Of a DNA stretch of 64,000 nucleotides, positions 11,176-21,859 are shown in pieces. The stretch is from assembly GCA_958298945.1 (NCBI GenBank), contig OY282607.1, positions 88,915,270 to 88,979,269 on the forward strand. The letters run 5' to 3'. A program made the translations under genes and the position numbers. This stretch comes from Atherix ibis. Its lineage: Eukaryota; Arthropoda; Insecta; Diptera; Athericidae. How positions within the stretch are numbered: position 1 is the stretch's first letter; every line of letters starts with the position of its first letter. The notes below the pieces were generated by a model that was not told where the DNA came from, did no database searches, and saw only the letters and a list, made by a program, of their open reading frames with translations.

Positions 11176-12673
11176 ACAAAGGCATGATTTACGAGGTATG
11201 GTATAAGTCATTACTCACAGCAATCTATATGACATCCAAATTTGAAGTCACAATGTCTCATCAAATTTCGTGTTAAGCTTTTAAAAAAAAATTAAAGAAC
11301 ATCACTCAGAGAGGCACTTCACAAAGTTTCTTATAAAAAAAAAATCTTTGAAAGGCTAACAAAAGTTTCTCTTGAAAGGCTCAGAAAAAGTTTTCTTCGA
11401 TTCAGATGTAATGTTACAGACACTGGCCCACCATAACAACGCCCCTAATCACACGGCTATCTCCATCAACGTGTTTTCGTCGGAGAAAAGGGTTTGTGTT
11501 GTTCCCAAACGCTCCTATTTATCTGATCAAAGTCCGAGTGATTGTTTTCTTACCCAAGATAAAAGAACACTTGAAAGGATCATTTCTTGTTACTGTAACA
11601 GGGGTAAAAGCTTAAATCCGCTGTTTGGTCATAAATGGCGTGAGTGAGCATATTAAGATACCATAAGCACGCCATACTTTTTTTTAATGAGTTTGACATC
11701 TTGCAACATTAATCAGTGCACATTGTCAGCAATTTCGAATGCTTATGGTGACATTGCTTTATCGGAAACAACGGGCCGAGATTGGTTTCGTTACTTCAAA
11801 GACGCTAATTTTGACTTGTGGGACAAGAAGCGTGAAAATCGTCCTAGGAAGGTTAAGGATCATCAATTGCAACGATATCCAATCGCAAAAAATGCTTACG
11901 GAACAATTGGGTGTTACTCAACCAGCCATTTCCATGAGTCTGCATGCCATGGGGAAGATTGAAAAAATCGGCAAATGGTTGCCGTATGAATTGAACGATA
12001 GGCAGATGGAGCGACTCCACAACACATGCAAAATATTGCTCGTCAGACAAAAAATAAAGTCGTTCCTGCATCGGATTTGGACAGGCGATGAAAAGTGGAT
12101 ATATTTCGAGAATCCAAAAAATTGTGTGTTTATCCCGACCAACCATCAACATCTTCCCCGAGACCAAATCGCTTCAAACGGCAGACGATGCTGTGCGTTT
12201 GGTGGGATCAGCAGGGTATCGTCTACTATGAGATGTTGACACCTGATGAAACTGTCAATGCCCACCGCTACCACCAACAACTGATCAAATTGCACCGTTC
12301 TGTGTATGAAAAAAGGACGGATTATCAGACCTGGCCCCTTCTGACTACCACGTGTTTTCTTTGATGGGCCACGCGCTCGCTGAGCAGCACTTCGATTCTT
12401 ATGAAGACGTCCGAAAATGGCTTGATGAGTGGTTTGCCTCGAAAGAGAAGGAATTTTTTTGGCGTGGTATCCACAAATTGCCCGAGAGATGGGAAAAATG
12501 TGTACCTAGTGTAGAAAAGTACTTTGAACAAATTTGTTTTTGCTTTCCATTAAAAAAATAAAGCCTTCCAGCACTGCAACGACTCCACTGTTTTATAGCT
12601 GCTCAAAAGCTTCTTTTATTTTTATTTTTTCTAGAATAAAATTTTCATCCCAGCATAGCCTACGGTTTTATTA
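11176..12673 (+). mobile_element. mariner-like element relic, copy A2, with nested insertion
   Basis: Direct repeat of A1 lying about 10 bp downstream of it. Its transposase remnant reads LAHHNNAPNHTAISINVF, in which the catalytic Asp of the HDNA box is now Asn, then DQSPSDCFL. The copy is interrupted near 11640 by a different mariner transposase and resumes at about 12563 with the same tail words as A1 (ccactgttttatagct, agcatagcctacg). Outer ends match A1, so A1 and A2 are either a tandem duplication or adjacent insertions of one family. Confidence 0.68.
11690..12561 (+). pseudogene. Nested mariner transposase relic, mauritiana/cecropia-like
   Basis: Motifs in order across three frames: YGDIALSETTGRDWFRYFK, TEQLGVTQPAISMSLHAMGK (the helix-turn-helix), KIGKWLPYELNDRQMER, KSFLHRIWTGDEKWIYFENP with the first catalytic Asp, RFKRQTMLCVWWDQQGIVYY, LAPSDYHVF with the third Asp, then HALAEQHFDSYEDVRKWLDE and RGIHKLPERWEKCV. 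About 45 residues around the second Asp (the HDNAPSH region) are deleted and several frameshifts separate the blocks, so it cannot encode an active enzyme. It lies inside copy A2 of another mariner-like element. The wording is close to the Mos1-type subfamily. Confidence 0.85.
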
Positions 12674-15600
12674 TACAATAATCCAAATGCAATTAACCGA
12701 AAAGTTTTAATTTTTCTCTAATCACTTAACAATAAAATTGGAAGAAAATCGATTAGCAAACATAAAAACAAACAAAAACTTTTCCCATAAATATAAGAAA
12801 TAAAATTTCTAAAAGGAAAATAAATTTATTGTCGATTTTATTTCAGATGAAATTATTTTAATAATATTTTGTTTTGTTTTAGTAGTTAACAAATTATATT
12901 ATTAATATTTTATCGTATTTAATGTTCAAAAGAGACGATATCATTTTTATGGTGGCAGTTAATATAACCTGTGGAGTGTGTTATTTATTCACGTAGGCTC
13001 CAATCGTAATAGCTGTGATTATTAAGATGAGTTTGTATGGGTGAAGTATGCTACAAGTAGTTTTCGGTTAACTTAAGGTATATTATTTTACTATGCTTCT
13101 ATATATTCCGTTTAATATCATCCAACGATATATAATTGGATCTGTAATTTTTTCGAGACTGCGATCCAAAAAAAACCAGATGAGTGACGGAAATTTATTG
13201 AAATGGTATTTTTGTGTTAATTGCTTGTCTTAATAAGCTACAAGCTGAATTTCTTGGCATTCGTTGAAGCCACTAAGCACTACTGATGACTATAGGATAT
13301 CGTGTCAGGTTTTTGGACATCTTTCATTATGGCCATGCCTATTTTGGATGCTGGTGGAGGAGTCATAATACACTAATTTGTAACGTGCTGGGTTGGCCAC
13401 TGGTATTTTTTCTTTTCTATTCTCATAAAATACGAGTATCCGATAATTGTCGAATATTATTAGTTGACTTGGCACTTCCATTTAATATATCACTTCACTC
13501 AAAAGTTCAACTTTGATTGGATCTATGATGGACTTAAAAAAAAATCTCTTTTGGTATTCACCAAATTGATAGAACCGGGTAGGCTTATCGCAGATTACCA
13601 TCTTTATAATTGGGTAAAAAATGTTCCTATAAGCAACGGAAAACAATGCAAATTAAACCCCAAAACTACGTATTTTTGTACTACGACGATAAGAACGTGT
13701 TTTGTTAACTATTAACAAAAATTGATACAAATCCACTTCTCAGATCTGATTACTACCCAAAAATATGACTAGAATTTGTAGCCAGATCTTCAAGTCTCCC
13801 CACCTGGAGTGACAGTATCTAAAAATTATTTTCAAAATCTTCCTATTAGCATACAAACGTTATTCAATCGATTCAAATGTATTAAGATGATATGATATGG
13901 AAGGAAAACTTTGATTGACAGCCGATTTGTATCTTCAGGTATGGTACCAATCAGACTCATACGAATTTGTTGACAGAAAACCACAAATTATCACTACCAT
14001 TTGCATAAACAAAACATTTTAGTTCTATTCTGTTTTGAACTTATCTAAAAATAATATCTGACAATAAATAAGAAGTTTTTATATAAAAACTATTAACACT
14101 TTTATTAAAAAAAAAAAAAAAAACTAATATTTTTCTTAAAACATGACACGATTCTGAATTGATTATCGTTTAAATTTTGATATTTTTATTCTCTGTAAAT
14201 TATTTAACTTTTTATTACAAAAAAAGTTTTCAAAATAAAAAATTCAACAAATTCTTAACAAGTTTTTATTTTTATTCCAATCAAAATTTTTCACAAATAG
14301 CAAATATTCTTTTACTATAAACTATCTTGTTTATTTATAAAATCTTTTTAGTATCTACACATTTATTAATAATATACTAACGATAGTCATTATTAATTTT
14401 ATTTAAAATTATATGAGTTTACGTGATTTTAAATTTAACTATAATCTTATCAATCGAAATCATACTTTAACAATAAAAAATCGAATATGTTTTCTTAATA
14501 AATTGTTCGTTTTGTTAAAAATAACCATGCGTATTATCATAATTTTTACAACTATAAATTCTATAGCTTGTTAAGTTTAGATTAAATAGAATCAGAAAAA
14601 TATATAATAAAAATTATCAATCTAATCAAAATATGACACGATTTTGAATTGATTATGATTTTTTTTTTGAATATTTAGAATTTTGAAAATCCTATCTTGT
14701 TAAATTAGTTAATTTTTAAAAATAATTTCTTTAATAAAGTTAAAATGTTTTTACTTTATTTTAAATATAAAATCAATAATCTAATAATAATATTATTTTT
14801 AACTATCTATGCTTAATAGGCGTTAATTGTGATTGTTTTTATTAAATATTAAAATTAATCTGATTTGAGCTATTTTTTTAAAAAAAATATTGCATTTTCT
14901 AGAATTTTTTGTTTATTTTTTCTGAAATAATTATTTTTAAAATTTTATAATAATTTTTATAAAAAAAATGTTGACTATTAATTCAACAAGCAATTGAGGA
15001 GCAAATTAAATTTCACCTGTGGATTTTGTACTTAGGAAATCTTATCAGAAACCCATCTCTTCATTACGTTGCCAAGTCCGCTACGAACTTATTATATGGA
15101 AACCTCGCATAACGTTTTAAAAAACGCTTTATCCACCACTGATGTAAAAGAAATTCATTCTCTCGTTTATAAAGGATCGGTTATATTAAAAATAATCCGT
15201 CCACTCTGATTTTCCTAACTACTTTCTTTTACTCTGATTGGAAATCATAGTTGAGAGAGCGAAGAGTTGAGAGGGTCTATATCCTTAAACAGGAAAACCG
15301 ATTCGTCTGTAATATGGCAGTAGAAATTGAAGTGTGCATTCCCAATCATATCAGTGACAGCCATGCAACCTTGAAAGCCATTCGTGGCGATCGAATGATC
15401 CTGTTTGAATAATTTTCTATATAACCTTTTTAATTGAATTAGATTCTATGGCATGTGACAATTTCGGGCAACAAGTAATTGGCAAGGAAAACCCTACATC
15501 ACCAAGTATTCATAGTATTTCCTAACTTATCGTACCTTAGCCTTTTGTAGGCAAATGCACCCAACCAATCTACTCGACAATTTAATATAAATTTTTGGCC

Positions 15601-15736
15601 CGGCAACTCATCCTGTTACGATCAACTTACTATCGCTCATGTAATTTTCTATTCTAATTAAATTCCCTACATTGTGGAACTTTTTGATCCCTCAAAGACC
15701 TTTTCAAGTCCTCTTTTTAATTTCTGAAAAACTAAC
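12674..15736. other. AT-rich intergenic DNA
   Basis: No solid gene. A diverged direct repeat ('tgacacgattctgaattgat' at about 14144 and 'tgacacgattttgaattgat' at about 14634) suggests a duplication with a spacing of about 490 bp. A 33-codon frame at 15314-15412 (MAVEIEVCIPNHISDSHATL...) has protein-like composition but no supporting context. Confidence 0.5.
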
Positions 15737-15747
15737 TGACATGCTCT
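15737..15747. repeat. Target-site duplication, left
   Basis: tgacatgctct, identical to 16621-16631. The two copies exactly bracket the 5S-headed chimeric retroelement. Confidence 0.85.
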
Positions 15748-15751
15748 CAAT

Positions 15752-15865
15752 CTGCGGCTGTGCCGTCCTGGATCCACCGGTTCTCGTCCGATCACCGAAG
15801 TTAAACAGAACTGGGCGTGGTTAGTACTTGGATGGTTGACCGCTTGGGAACACCGCGTGCCGCAG
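15752..15865 (+). pseudogene. 5S rRNA-derived segment
   Basis: A segment of 114 nt. 'cggttctcgtccgatcaccg' and 'ccgcttgggaacaccgcgtg' are identical or nearly identical to insect 5S rRNA. The internal-promoter regions (a gttaaacagaactgggc A-box-like block, the ggttagtacttggatgg intermediate element and C-box) are recognisable. The terminal helix is intact: ctgcggc at 15752-15758 pairs with gccgcag at 15859-15865. It is slightly shorter than the usual 120 nt because of changes in the helix II/III region, and it sits inside the retroelement, so it is a promoter-bearing derivative rather than a functional 5S gene. Confidence 0.85.
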
Positions 15866-16119
15866 GTTTAACCGTGTGTGTGTCGACCGACTCACACTCA
15901 GTAGGTAGCGGGTTTGATTCCCGCATGGTGCCGGGATGAGAGGCCGACTACAAGCCTTATATGTAGTCCGTAGGGTCCCCCAACGTCACTGGAGATTACT
16001 TTCGCTGGCCTGATAAGCCGCAAGCTATAAAAACCACCTTATCAAGAAACAGCACAAGAAGAATCAACCGGACCGTACCTCAGGCAAAAAAAACTCATCT
16101 GGTTTTCATCGAACAGCCC

Positions 16120-16500
16120 GAATAGGTACCTGGAACGTGCGGGACTCTCTCTCAAAAACTTCTCGACTGGCTTAGTTCCCAAAAACGCTTACAACCTCGA
16201 CATCCTGGGAATCTCCGAGACAAGGTGGAAACATCAAGGAGCCCTCACAACGCAGACGGGTGAACACTTCATCTACAGCGGCAACGACAGCGGCCACCAC
16301 TGTGGAGTCGGATTGATCCTATCCGCCAACGCAAAGAGATCTCTCATGGGCTACAAACCGGTCTCCGACCGCCTTCTGATAGCCAGGCTCCACTCGAAGT
16401 TCCGAAACATCACCATCGTTCAGTGCTATGCCCCAACCGAAGTAGATGATGATGCCAACAAAAAGAAGCCTTCTACCACCAACTAGAGACGTGCATTCTC
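16120..16500 (+). pseudogene. Non-LTR retrotransposon endonuclease fragment
   Basis: The translation begins with GTWNVRDSLSK, typical of the start of LINE APE domains. It continues LDILGISETRWKHQGALTTQ (ETRW includes the catalytic Glu), then CGVGLILSANAKRSLMGYK, PVSDRLLIARLHSKFRNITI and VQCYAPTE, and after a frameshift in an A run EAFYHQLETCI. An in-frame TAG follows the first 15 residues. The rest of the endonuclease and the entire reverse transcriptase are absent. The wording fits the CR1/RTE/LOA-type clades; I cannot choose among them. Confidence 0.85.
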
Positions 16501-16620
16501 TGTGCCGTTATATGCTCCATAGGAGCGACTGTGTCTCATGACTATGTGTATATGTGTTATAATGTATAATGTAGAAATGAAACCTGTCAAATAAAAAAAA
16601 AAAATAAAAATAAAAAAACT

Positions 16621-16631
16621 TGACATGCTCT
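16621..16631. repeat. Target-site duplication, right
   Basis: tgacatgctct, identical to 15737-15747. Confidence 0.85.
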
Positions 16632-16799
16632 ACCAAATGGGCTTACAAGTCGTCATATGGGCTCATGGTCGTGACGCTGCATCAAAGCGCCTAGCACATA
16701 TCTTACAAATAAATAAAAAAAATATTTACTTTTAATATTCATGTTTTTATTATTTTACATAGTTTTATAAATATGGGAAATTCTGTTTTTTTTAAAATT

Positions 16800-17870
16800 T
16801 TTTTCAGAGATATTTACAATAACAACTTAGTGATAAGCAGATTTGAGTAATAATATTAATAAATAAGAATGGTGGTGGGGAGTAAACATCCATTAAAATT
16901 TTTCGGACAGCGTGTGTTTATGTTAAGACTCAGTATTTTAGTAAATAACGCAACCAGTGACGCTTAAGTCTTCGGTGGGCGTTTCTAGAAAAAGAAGTTG
17001 TGGATAGTTCTTGAATGAGGAGATTACTTTTTATAACGAGACACACTAACATCATGACTAGCGTGTGTTTATGTTAAGACTCAGTATTTTAGTAAATAAT
17101 GCAACTAGTGACGTTTAAGTTTTCAGTGGGCGTTTCTAGGAAAAGAATTCGTGGATAATTCTTGAACGAGAGGATTACTTTTTATAACGAGACACACTAA
17201 CATCATGAATAAAAGAGACTTTAAGGTTGTCGTGGATGACAGTATTGTAAAAATAAAAGGGAGCGTCGACCATTGTATGAGGTGTTTTTGTTCAAAGAGA
17301 TTTGGTTCGACGGGAATTCTAAGGCTTGGTACGGCCCAAGAGTTCTAGTCCGTAAGTCCATATTGGTTTCAGTAAGGAATTATATAAAAGTACGTTGCTG
17401 TCTATAGTAAGCTGAGAACGTTTGTCTAGAAATTGAAAAAGTTGTAGGTGTCGCCTTTTTAGTTCTTTTTTTAAGTTTTGTGTATGGGTTCTATGTCAAG
17501 CGTTCATGAAAGTGCGGTCCTAGATACCGAACTTTGTTGTGTTGTGGTATAACACTAATATTAAGGTATACGGAAGAGCAGAGAGTAAAGTTTACGTTCA
17601 TTGATAGCAAAGAGAAAAAATTATGTTCATTGACGTTTACTCTCCACATGGTAAACCAATTCTGGAGGGTATGGATTTGGCTTTGGCGAGTTTTAGAAGC
17701 ATATAGGGGATCTTCGCTAGATAAAAGGTAAGCCGTATCATCGGCGTATATACAAGAGCAGGTATTCGGACAGTTTGGGATATCGAATGTTAAATTATTG
17801 TAGAGGATGGGTGCAAGTATACTTCCCTGTGGAACACCAGCTAATATCAAAAATATATTGAAGAGTATAT
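16800..17870 (-). mobile_element. Jockey-like retrotransposon, reverse-transcriptase 3' half
   Basis: Minus-strand translation from 17850 gives AGVPQGSILAPILYNNLT, then CSCIYADDTAYLLSSEDP with the YADD catalytic box, HTLQNWFTMWRVNVNE, HNKVRYLGPHFHERL, and after small interruptions LLYNSLLKPIWTYGLELLG and a TIVDAPWY-like block near 17270. This is the palm, thumb and C-terminal region of a Jockey-clade reverse transcriptase. The 5' part is missing (5' truncation, usual for LINEs), and stops occur in the C-terminal part. The 3' end lies toward 16800, beyond an internal duplication (16909-17210). Confidence 0.88.
16909..17210. repeat. Tandem duplication of 151 bp in Jockey 3' end
   Basis: Two direct units (16909-17059 and 17060-17210), each starting 'agcgtgtgtttatgttaaga' and ending near 'acacactaacatcatga', about 90 percent alike by eye. 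A similar single unit lies near 33625-33775. Confidence 0.85.
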
Positions 17871-18882
17871 TGGATGATTTTTTTTTTAAGTTTTACTTTT
17901 GATATTTTCATATTGTCCCGAATTTTTGCATGGAAAAAATTGACTTTAAATTTTTTGTCATAATTACTTATTACTAGGCCCTCAATTTTAAAAAAAAGGC
18001 TTTATTAAAACATTTTTACCCTTTCCAAAAAAGTATAGTATTTAATCATCATGACCTTAAAATTTAATATTTAAACTTTGAAATATTTTAAACTTTAAAA
18101 TTTACCATTTCATATTTAATAGACTTAAATCTATTTACAATCTATTAAATTATATTAGAGACTTTAAAAAAAAAATACCATTTCTCCAGGAAATCAAATA
18201 TTGTACTCGTAATAATAATTACATTCAATTAATTTTATTAGGCATTCTAGAATTCCCGTTCAAGAAATTGAACAAATAAGCGAAAATACTTACTTTTCCG
18301 CAATTAACCCGGGTATTAATTATATCAAAAACGAAATTTAATTCATTTTCATTTACGAATTACATGTAAACTCCTTAATTATCATATCCGTCAAATTTCC
18401 GATTAATGAGCATACAGAAAAGCACACCACCATCTGATAAAGTTTGAGTGTCGAATAATAATATTTGGAAAGGTAAACTTTATCCGAACGGTTTTGACAA
18501 TTCATTCACTAAATATGACATCAGCAAAAATTACAAAGCGTAAAATATCATTTAACGAAACTATTATTTACCTTCGTCTTTCTCGGAACAGTAAAATCCA
18601 GGTTAATATAACCTTTTGAGGTTGCTTGTATTGTCGTATAAAAGGAAGAATTCTGATCGCTAACAATGCATCATTATTGGACGTTAACTTTAGGATTCTT
18701 GAAAGGAACCATAGAGCGTACACAATAACTTGGTGTATATTGTTAACGAGCATACCTGTAACACCTTGTGGTATATTATACCGTTGACGATTTCAGTTTT
18801 GTTTTCTTTCTTCTATTTATTATTTGCTTTTATATTTATATCATACTCAGTAAAGGGTCTTTAAACTTGGCTGAACTAAAGA
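17871..18882. other. AT-rich intergenic DNA
   Basis: No gene seen. 18540-18880 becomes less AT-rich and leads into the candidate gene at 18883. Confidence 0.5.
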
Positions 18883-19233
18883 ATGGTCGTACTAGTGACA
18901 TTTGCGATGGTGGTTTTGATGGCAATCGTAATATTACCACAAACCGATGGACAATATAAAGGAAGCGTAAGCAATTCCTGCACTTTAAGTTCAAAGAGGA
19001 AAATTGTTCGCACAAACCACACTACCACCACCAAACTATTGAGTGTGATAAACAATTTAGTGGAGATTCGTACTAGTAAACAGGCACCAAACTCAACACA
19101 CTTACATGAAACAGTGACACTGAAAACGAGTAATGGAAACTTGCTTTGTATCAACGATAAGGATACACTCCTGCCTTTGGCAGGCACTAGGAAACCTAGC
19201 CAGCAATTAAGTAACCACCGTGCCCTACTTAGA
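18883..19233 (+). CDS. Possible small secreted protein
   Basis: An open frame of 117 codons from an ATG. Residues 2-24 (VVLVTFAMVVLMAIVIL then PQTDGQ) form a plausible signal peptide; the rest is polar and rich in Thr, Ser and Asn. A possible donor (agc|gtaagc, GT at about 18970) lies just after the signal region, so the true first exon could be only about 30 codons. Downstream in other frames are cysteine-bearing words, YLDDNRCQDHMLCMTTL and VMNKVYCDCKKP (19215-19330), which read like the continuation of a Cys-rich secreted protein after a frameshift or splice. No family is recognised. It could also be chance on the strand opposite another open frame. Confidence 0.3.
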
Positions 19234-19320
19234 TGACAATAGGTGTCAGGATCACATGCTGTGCATGACTACATTGGTGTGATGAACAAAGTTTATTGTG
19301 ATTGTAAGAAACCATCTCGT

Positions 19321-19980
19321 TTCCTACCCTCAAAATATCCACCGACGACTTATCCCTAAATACCAACAATAAAGGGAAGGAATTGCCCACTTATCCAACA
19401 TGAAATTGGCAAAATTTCCTTTGCCAGTAGTGTTCAACGTTAGAAATACGATTTTAACAAGCAAATTTCACCCACTACACCAATTATAGTTTGGTTAGTT
19501 TATTATTGGTGCTTACGGAAATTCGATTTTTTATTTTTAGTTTGTTAAATTTGTCTGCACGTGCTAAAGATATCCTCAAGGAAGTCTCTGTTAATCTATA
19601 CAAATTCAATATGTTTGCCAAATAATTTTGGTTTTGCTGTTAATATTATATAATATGGCATCAGGTAATTGCATCGCCACGAGTATAATAATCATAAATT
19701 TTTCAATACAAAATTTTACGTACCCAGTTATGGAGCTTATGTAAGAGGAAATTTTCAATAATATTCATTAAGTTTTTGCATTATAAAAAAATATATACGA
19801 AATTGTTATTTGGCTTATGGTCTTATAGTTGTTTATATGGTAAAAATTCATTTTTAATTAATTAGAATAAAATTTGCATTTAATTAACTTGTTTTTAAAA
19901 TTTAAAAATTAAATTAGAAATGAATTTAATTTTTTTTAAAAGTGTGCCATTTTTATCTTAAAGATGCAAATAAATTAATG
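19321..19980. other. AT-rich intergenic DNA
   Basis: Nothing recognisable up to the left terminal repeat of the mariner at 19981. Confidence 0.5.
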
Positions 19981-21251
19981 TACGAGGGTCGTTCAATAAG
20001 TCCTTAGAAAAAGATGGAAAAAAACTGTTTTTTAAAAATCTCATTTTAGCTCTATACACTTTTCCAACCGTTTTTCCAAAATTTTTATCCCGTCCAAAAA
20101 ATAGGATTTCGGAAGTTCTGCAAAATACTCATCCGTCTGAGCAATGGCGTCCTCGTTGGAAGTGAACCGTCGTCCGCCAAGCCATTTCTTCAGATTGGGG
20201 AAAAAAAAATAGTCACTCGGGGCCAAATCTGGTGAATAAGCGGGATGCTGCAACAATTCCATTCTCAATTCCACAATTTTGGCCATGGAAACAGCGCAGG
20301 TGTGCACACGCGCATTGTCCTGATGCAAGAAGATTTTTTTCTTCTTCAGATGGGGACGTTTCTCTTTGATTTCCTCGCTCAACCGTTGCAATAACGCCGC
20401 GTAATACGCTCCTATTATTGTTTTTCCTTTTTCCAAGTAATCGATAAAAATGATGCCCTGCGAATCCCAAAAGACCGTGGCCATCACCTTGCCGGCCGAT
20501 GGCACAGTTTTTGCCTTCTTCGAAGCCCGTTCACCCTTGAAAATCCACTGTGATGACTGTCTCTTCGTTTCTGGAGTGTAGTAGTGTATCCAGGTTTCGT
20601 CCATAGTGACATATCGACGAAGGAATTCGGCAGGATTGCGATGAAAGAGTGCCAACATAGCCTCAGAGTCCACTTCACGATTGCACTTAGTCTCCTCTGA
20701 GAGCAAACGCGGCACCCATCTTGCCGAAATTTTTTTCACAGACAATTTTTCATGCAAAATTGAAGCGACTGTACCTTGTGATATGCCCGTGGCCTCAACT
20801 AATTCGCACACTTTAATTCGCCGATCGTTCAAAATCAGATCATGGATTTTGTCGATGATTTCAGGAGTAGACACCTCAACTGGGCGTCCTGAACGATCTT
20901 CATCTTTTGTGGATGAACGGCCACGTTTAAATTCATTCTCCCAATTGTAAACCATCACAAACACAGGTGCAGATGTGCCATGAACTGCATCCAACTCGGC
21001 TTTGATTTCTTTCGGGCTTAAGCCTTTCAAATGGAGATGTTTGATGACAGCCCTAAAATCGCTTTTTTCCATTGTTATGCACAAATAAATGTCGTTAACT
21101 TTAATCGACGATAGAAATTGACCTACGCTATGGATCAAGCTGAAATTTTGACAGCTTTCCTGTCGATAATGCTACTTACAAAAAAAATCCTTACCGATAC
21201 TACGAGCGCAATTTCTCGGATTTTCTAAGGACTTATTGAACGACCCTCGTA
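19981..21251 (-). mobile_element. Near-complete mariner transposon
   Basis: Terminal inverted repeats of about 31 bp: 'tacgagggtcgttcaataag' plus tccttagaaaa at 19981, and its perfect complement ending at 21251. Each end carries the TA dinucleotide that mariner duplicates on insertion. Length is about 1.27 kb, normal for the family, with one transposase gene on the minus strand. The identical terminal repeats suggest a fairly recent insertion. Confidence 0.95.
20041..21072 (-). CDS. mariner transposase (DD34D), almost intact
   Basis: 343 codons, starting at MEKSDFRAVIKHLHLKGLSP; this start fits the family, while an upstream in-frame ATG would add 22 residues of untranslated leader. N-terminal helix-turn-helix DNA-binding region (residues 1-115, including SQGTVASILHE), then the linker motif WVPRLLSEE. 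Catalytic triad: VTMDETWIHYYTPE (first Asp), FLHQDNARVHT (second) and YSPDLAPSDYFFF (third); 34 residues separate the second and third Asp, so D,D34D. A stop after CIELK removes the usual GDYVEK-type tail: about 16 bp present in the 35-kb copy are missing here. No internal frameshift or stop. Activity is uncertain because of the lost C-terminal residues. Confidence 0.95.
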   Translation of the reverse strand: MEKSDFRAVIKHLHLKGLSPKEIKAELDAVHGTSAPVFVMVYNWENEFKRGRSSTKDEDRSGRPVEVSTPEIIDKIHDLILNDRRIKVCELVEATGISQGTVASILHEKLSVKKISARWVPRLLSEETKCNREVDSEAMLALFHRNPAEFLRRYVTMDETWIHYYTPETKRQSSQWIFKGERASKKAKTVPSAGKVMATVFWDSQGIIFIDYLEKGKTIIGAYYAALLQRLSEEIKEKRPHLKKKKIFLHQDNARVHTCAVSMAKIVELRMELLQHPAYSPDLAPSDYFFFPNLKKWLGGRRFTSNEDAIAQTDEYFAELPKSYFLDGIKILEKRLEKCIELK

Positions 21252-21689
21252 AATCAATATTTTTATTAAAAAAGCTTCTTTTATACAGAAATATCCATTT
21301 TTTAGTTTGGAAAGTATAGTTACTATATTTAATAATTTAAGAATTTAAGTATTTTTTTTAGAACTTTAATTTTAATTAATTTTTTCTGCCAATATATATT
21401 TTGTAGTAACTTTAAATATTTTATGTAAAAAACAATGTATAACAATTGTGAATATTTTCTAGAATTATGGTGATTGTGCTCTGTCCAAATTTCGCGTTTT
21501 ACGAGGAGATTATAGTATTTGGCGATGCGAATCATTCCTCTTTCAGCAAATATAATATTTAGCAAACATACTTTAAGTGAATGGGGCTTTAAAAAGCCAC
21601 AAGTAACTACAGGGAAGCAGTTGTATCCTAAAAACGCGACTGTCTAGTGTGCATTTTGGTCTGAAGTTAATTTGGCCGTATTTTTTTTA
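21252..21689. other. AT-rich intergenic DNA
   Basis: No gene signal. A minus-strand open frame (21565-21329) is rich in Lys, Leu, Ile and Tyr, as expected from A/T-rich DNA. Confidence 0.5.
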
Positions 21690-21859
21690 AAAAGAAGAAG
21701 GCGATCCCATAAACAGTTAAGACCCTTAGTAATCTTTCATTTTGATTTTTTTTTTGTATAGGGTTTTCCAATAAGAGTGATATGATTTCTAAGTGACGTT
21801 TCGGCCATTTGTAATATGTCATGATCTGTCTTTTTTTTTCATTGTATTCAGTAATGTTT

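Larger units (their letters stand above)
15748..16620 (+). mobile_element. 5S-headed chimeric retroelement (SINE/SIDE-like)
   Basis: An element of about 873 bp bounded by a perfect 11-bp target-site duplication and ending in an A-rich tail (aaaaaaaaaaaataaaaata), so it arrived by target-primed reverse transcription. Modules from the 5' end: a 5S rRNA-like segment (15752-15865), a B-box-like word (gtttgattccc near 15912), a LINE apurinic endonuclease N-terminal fragment (about 16120-16500), and a short LINE-like 3' tail. The reverse transcriptase is missing, so mobilisation would have needed a partner LINE. It resembles short internally deleted LINE derivatives or 5S-type SINEs. Base composition is clearly richer in G and C than the surroundings. 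Confidence 0.85.

Noticed and set aside
15752..15865. Functional 5S rRNA gene
   Set aside because: It is shorter than normal 5S, has no terminator T-run directly downstream, and sits inside an element with its own target-site duplication.
18876..19187. 103-codon minus-strand frame
   Set aside because: Antisense of the plus-strand frame that has an ATG and a signal-peptide-like start.
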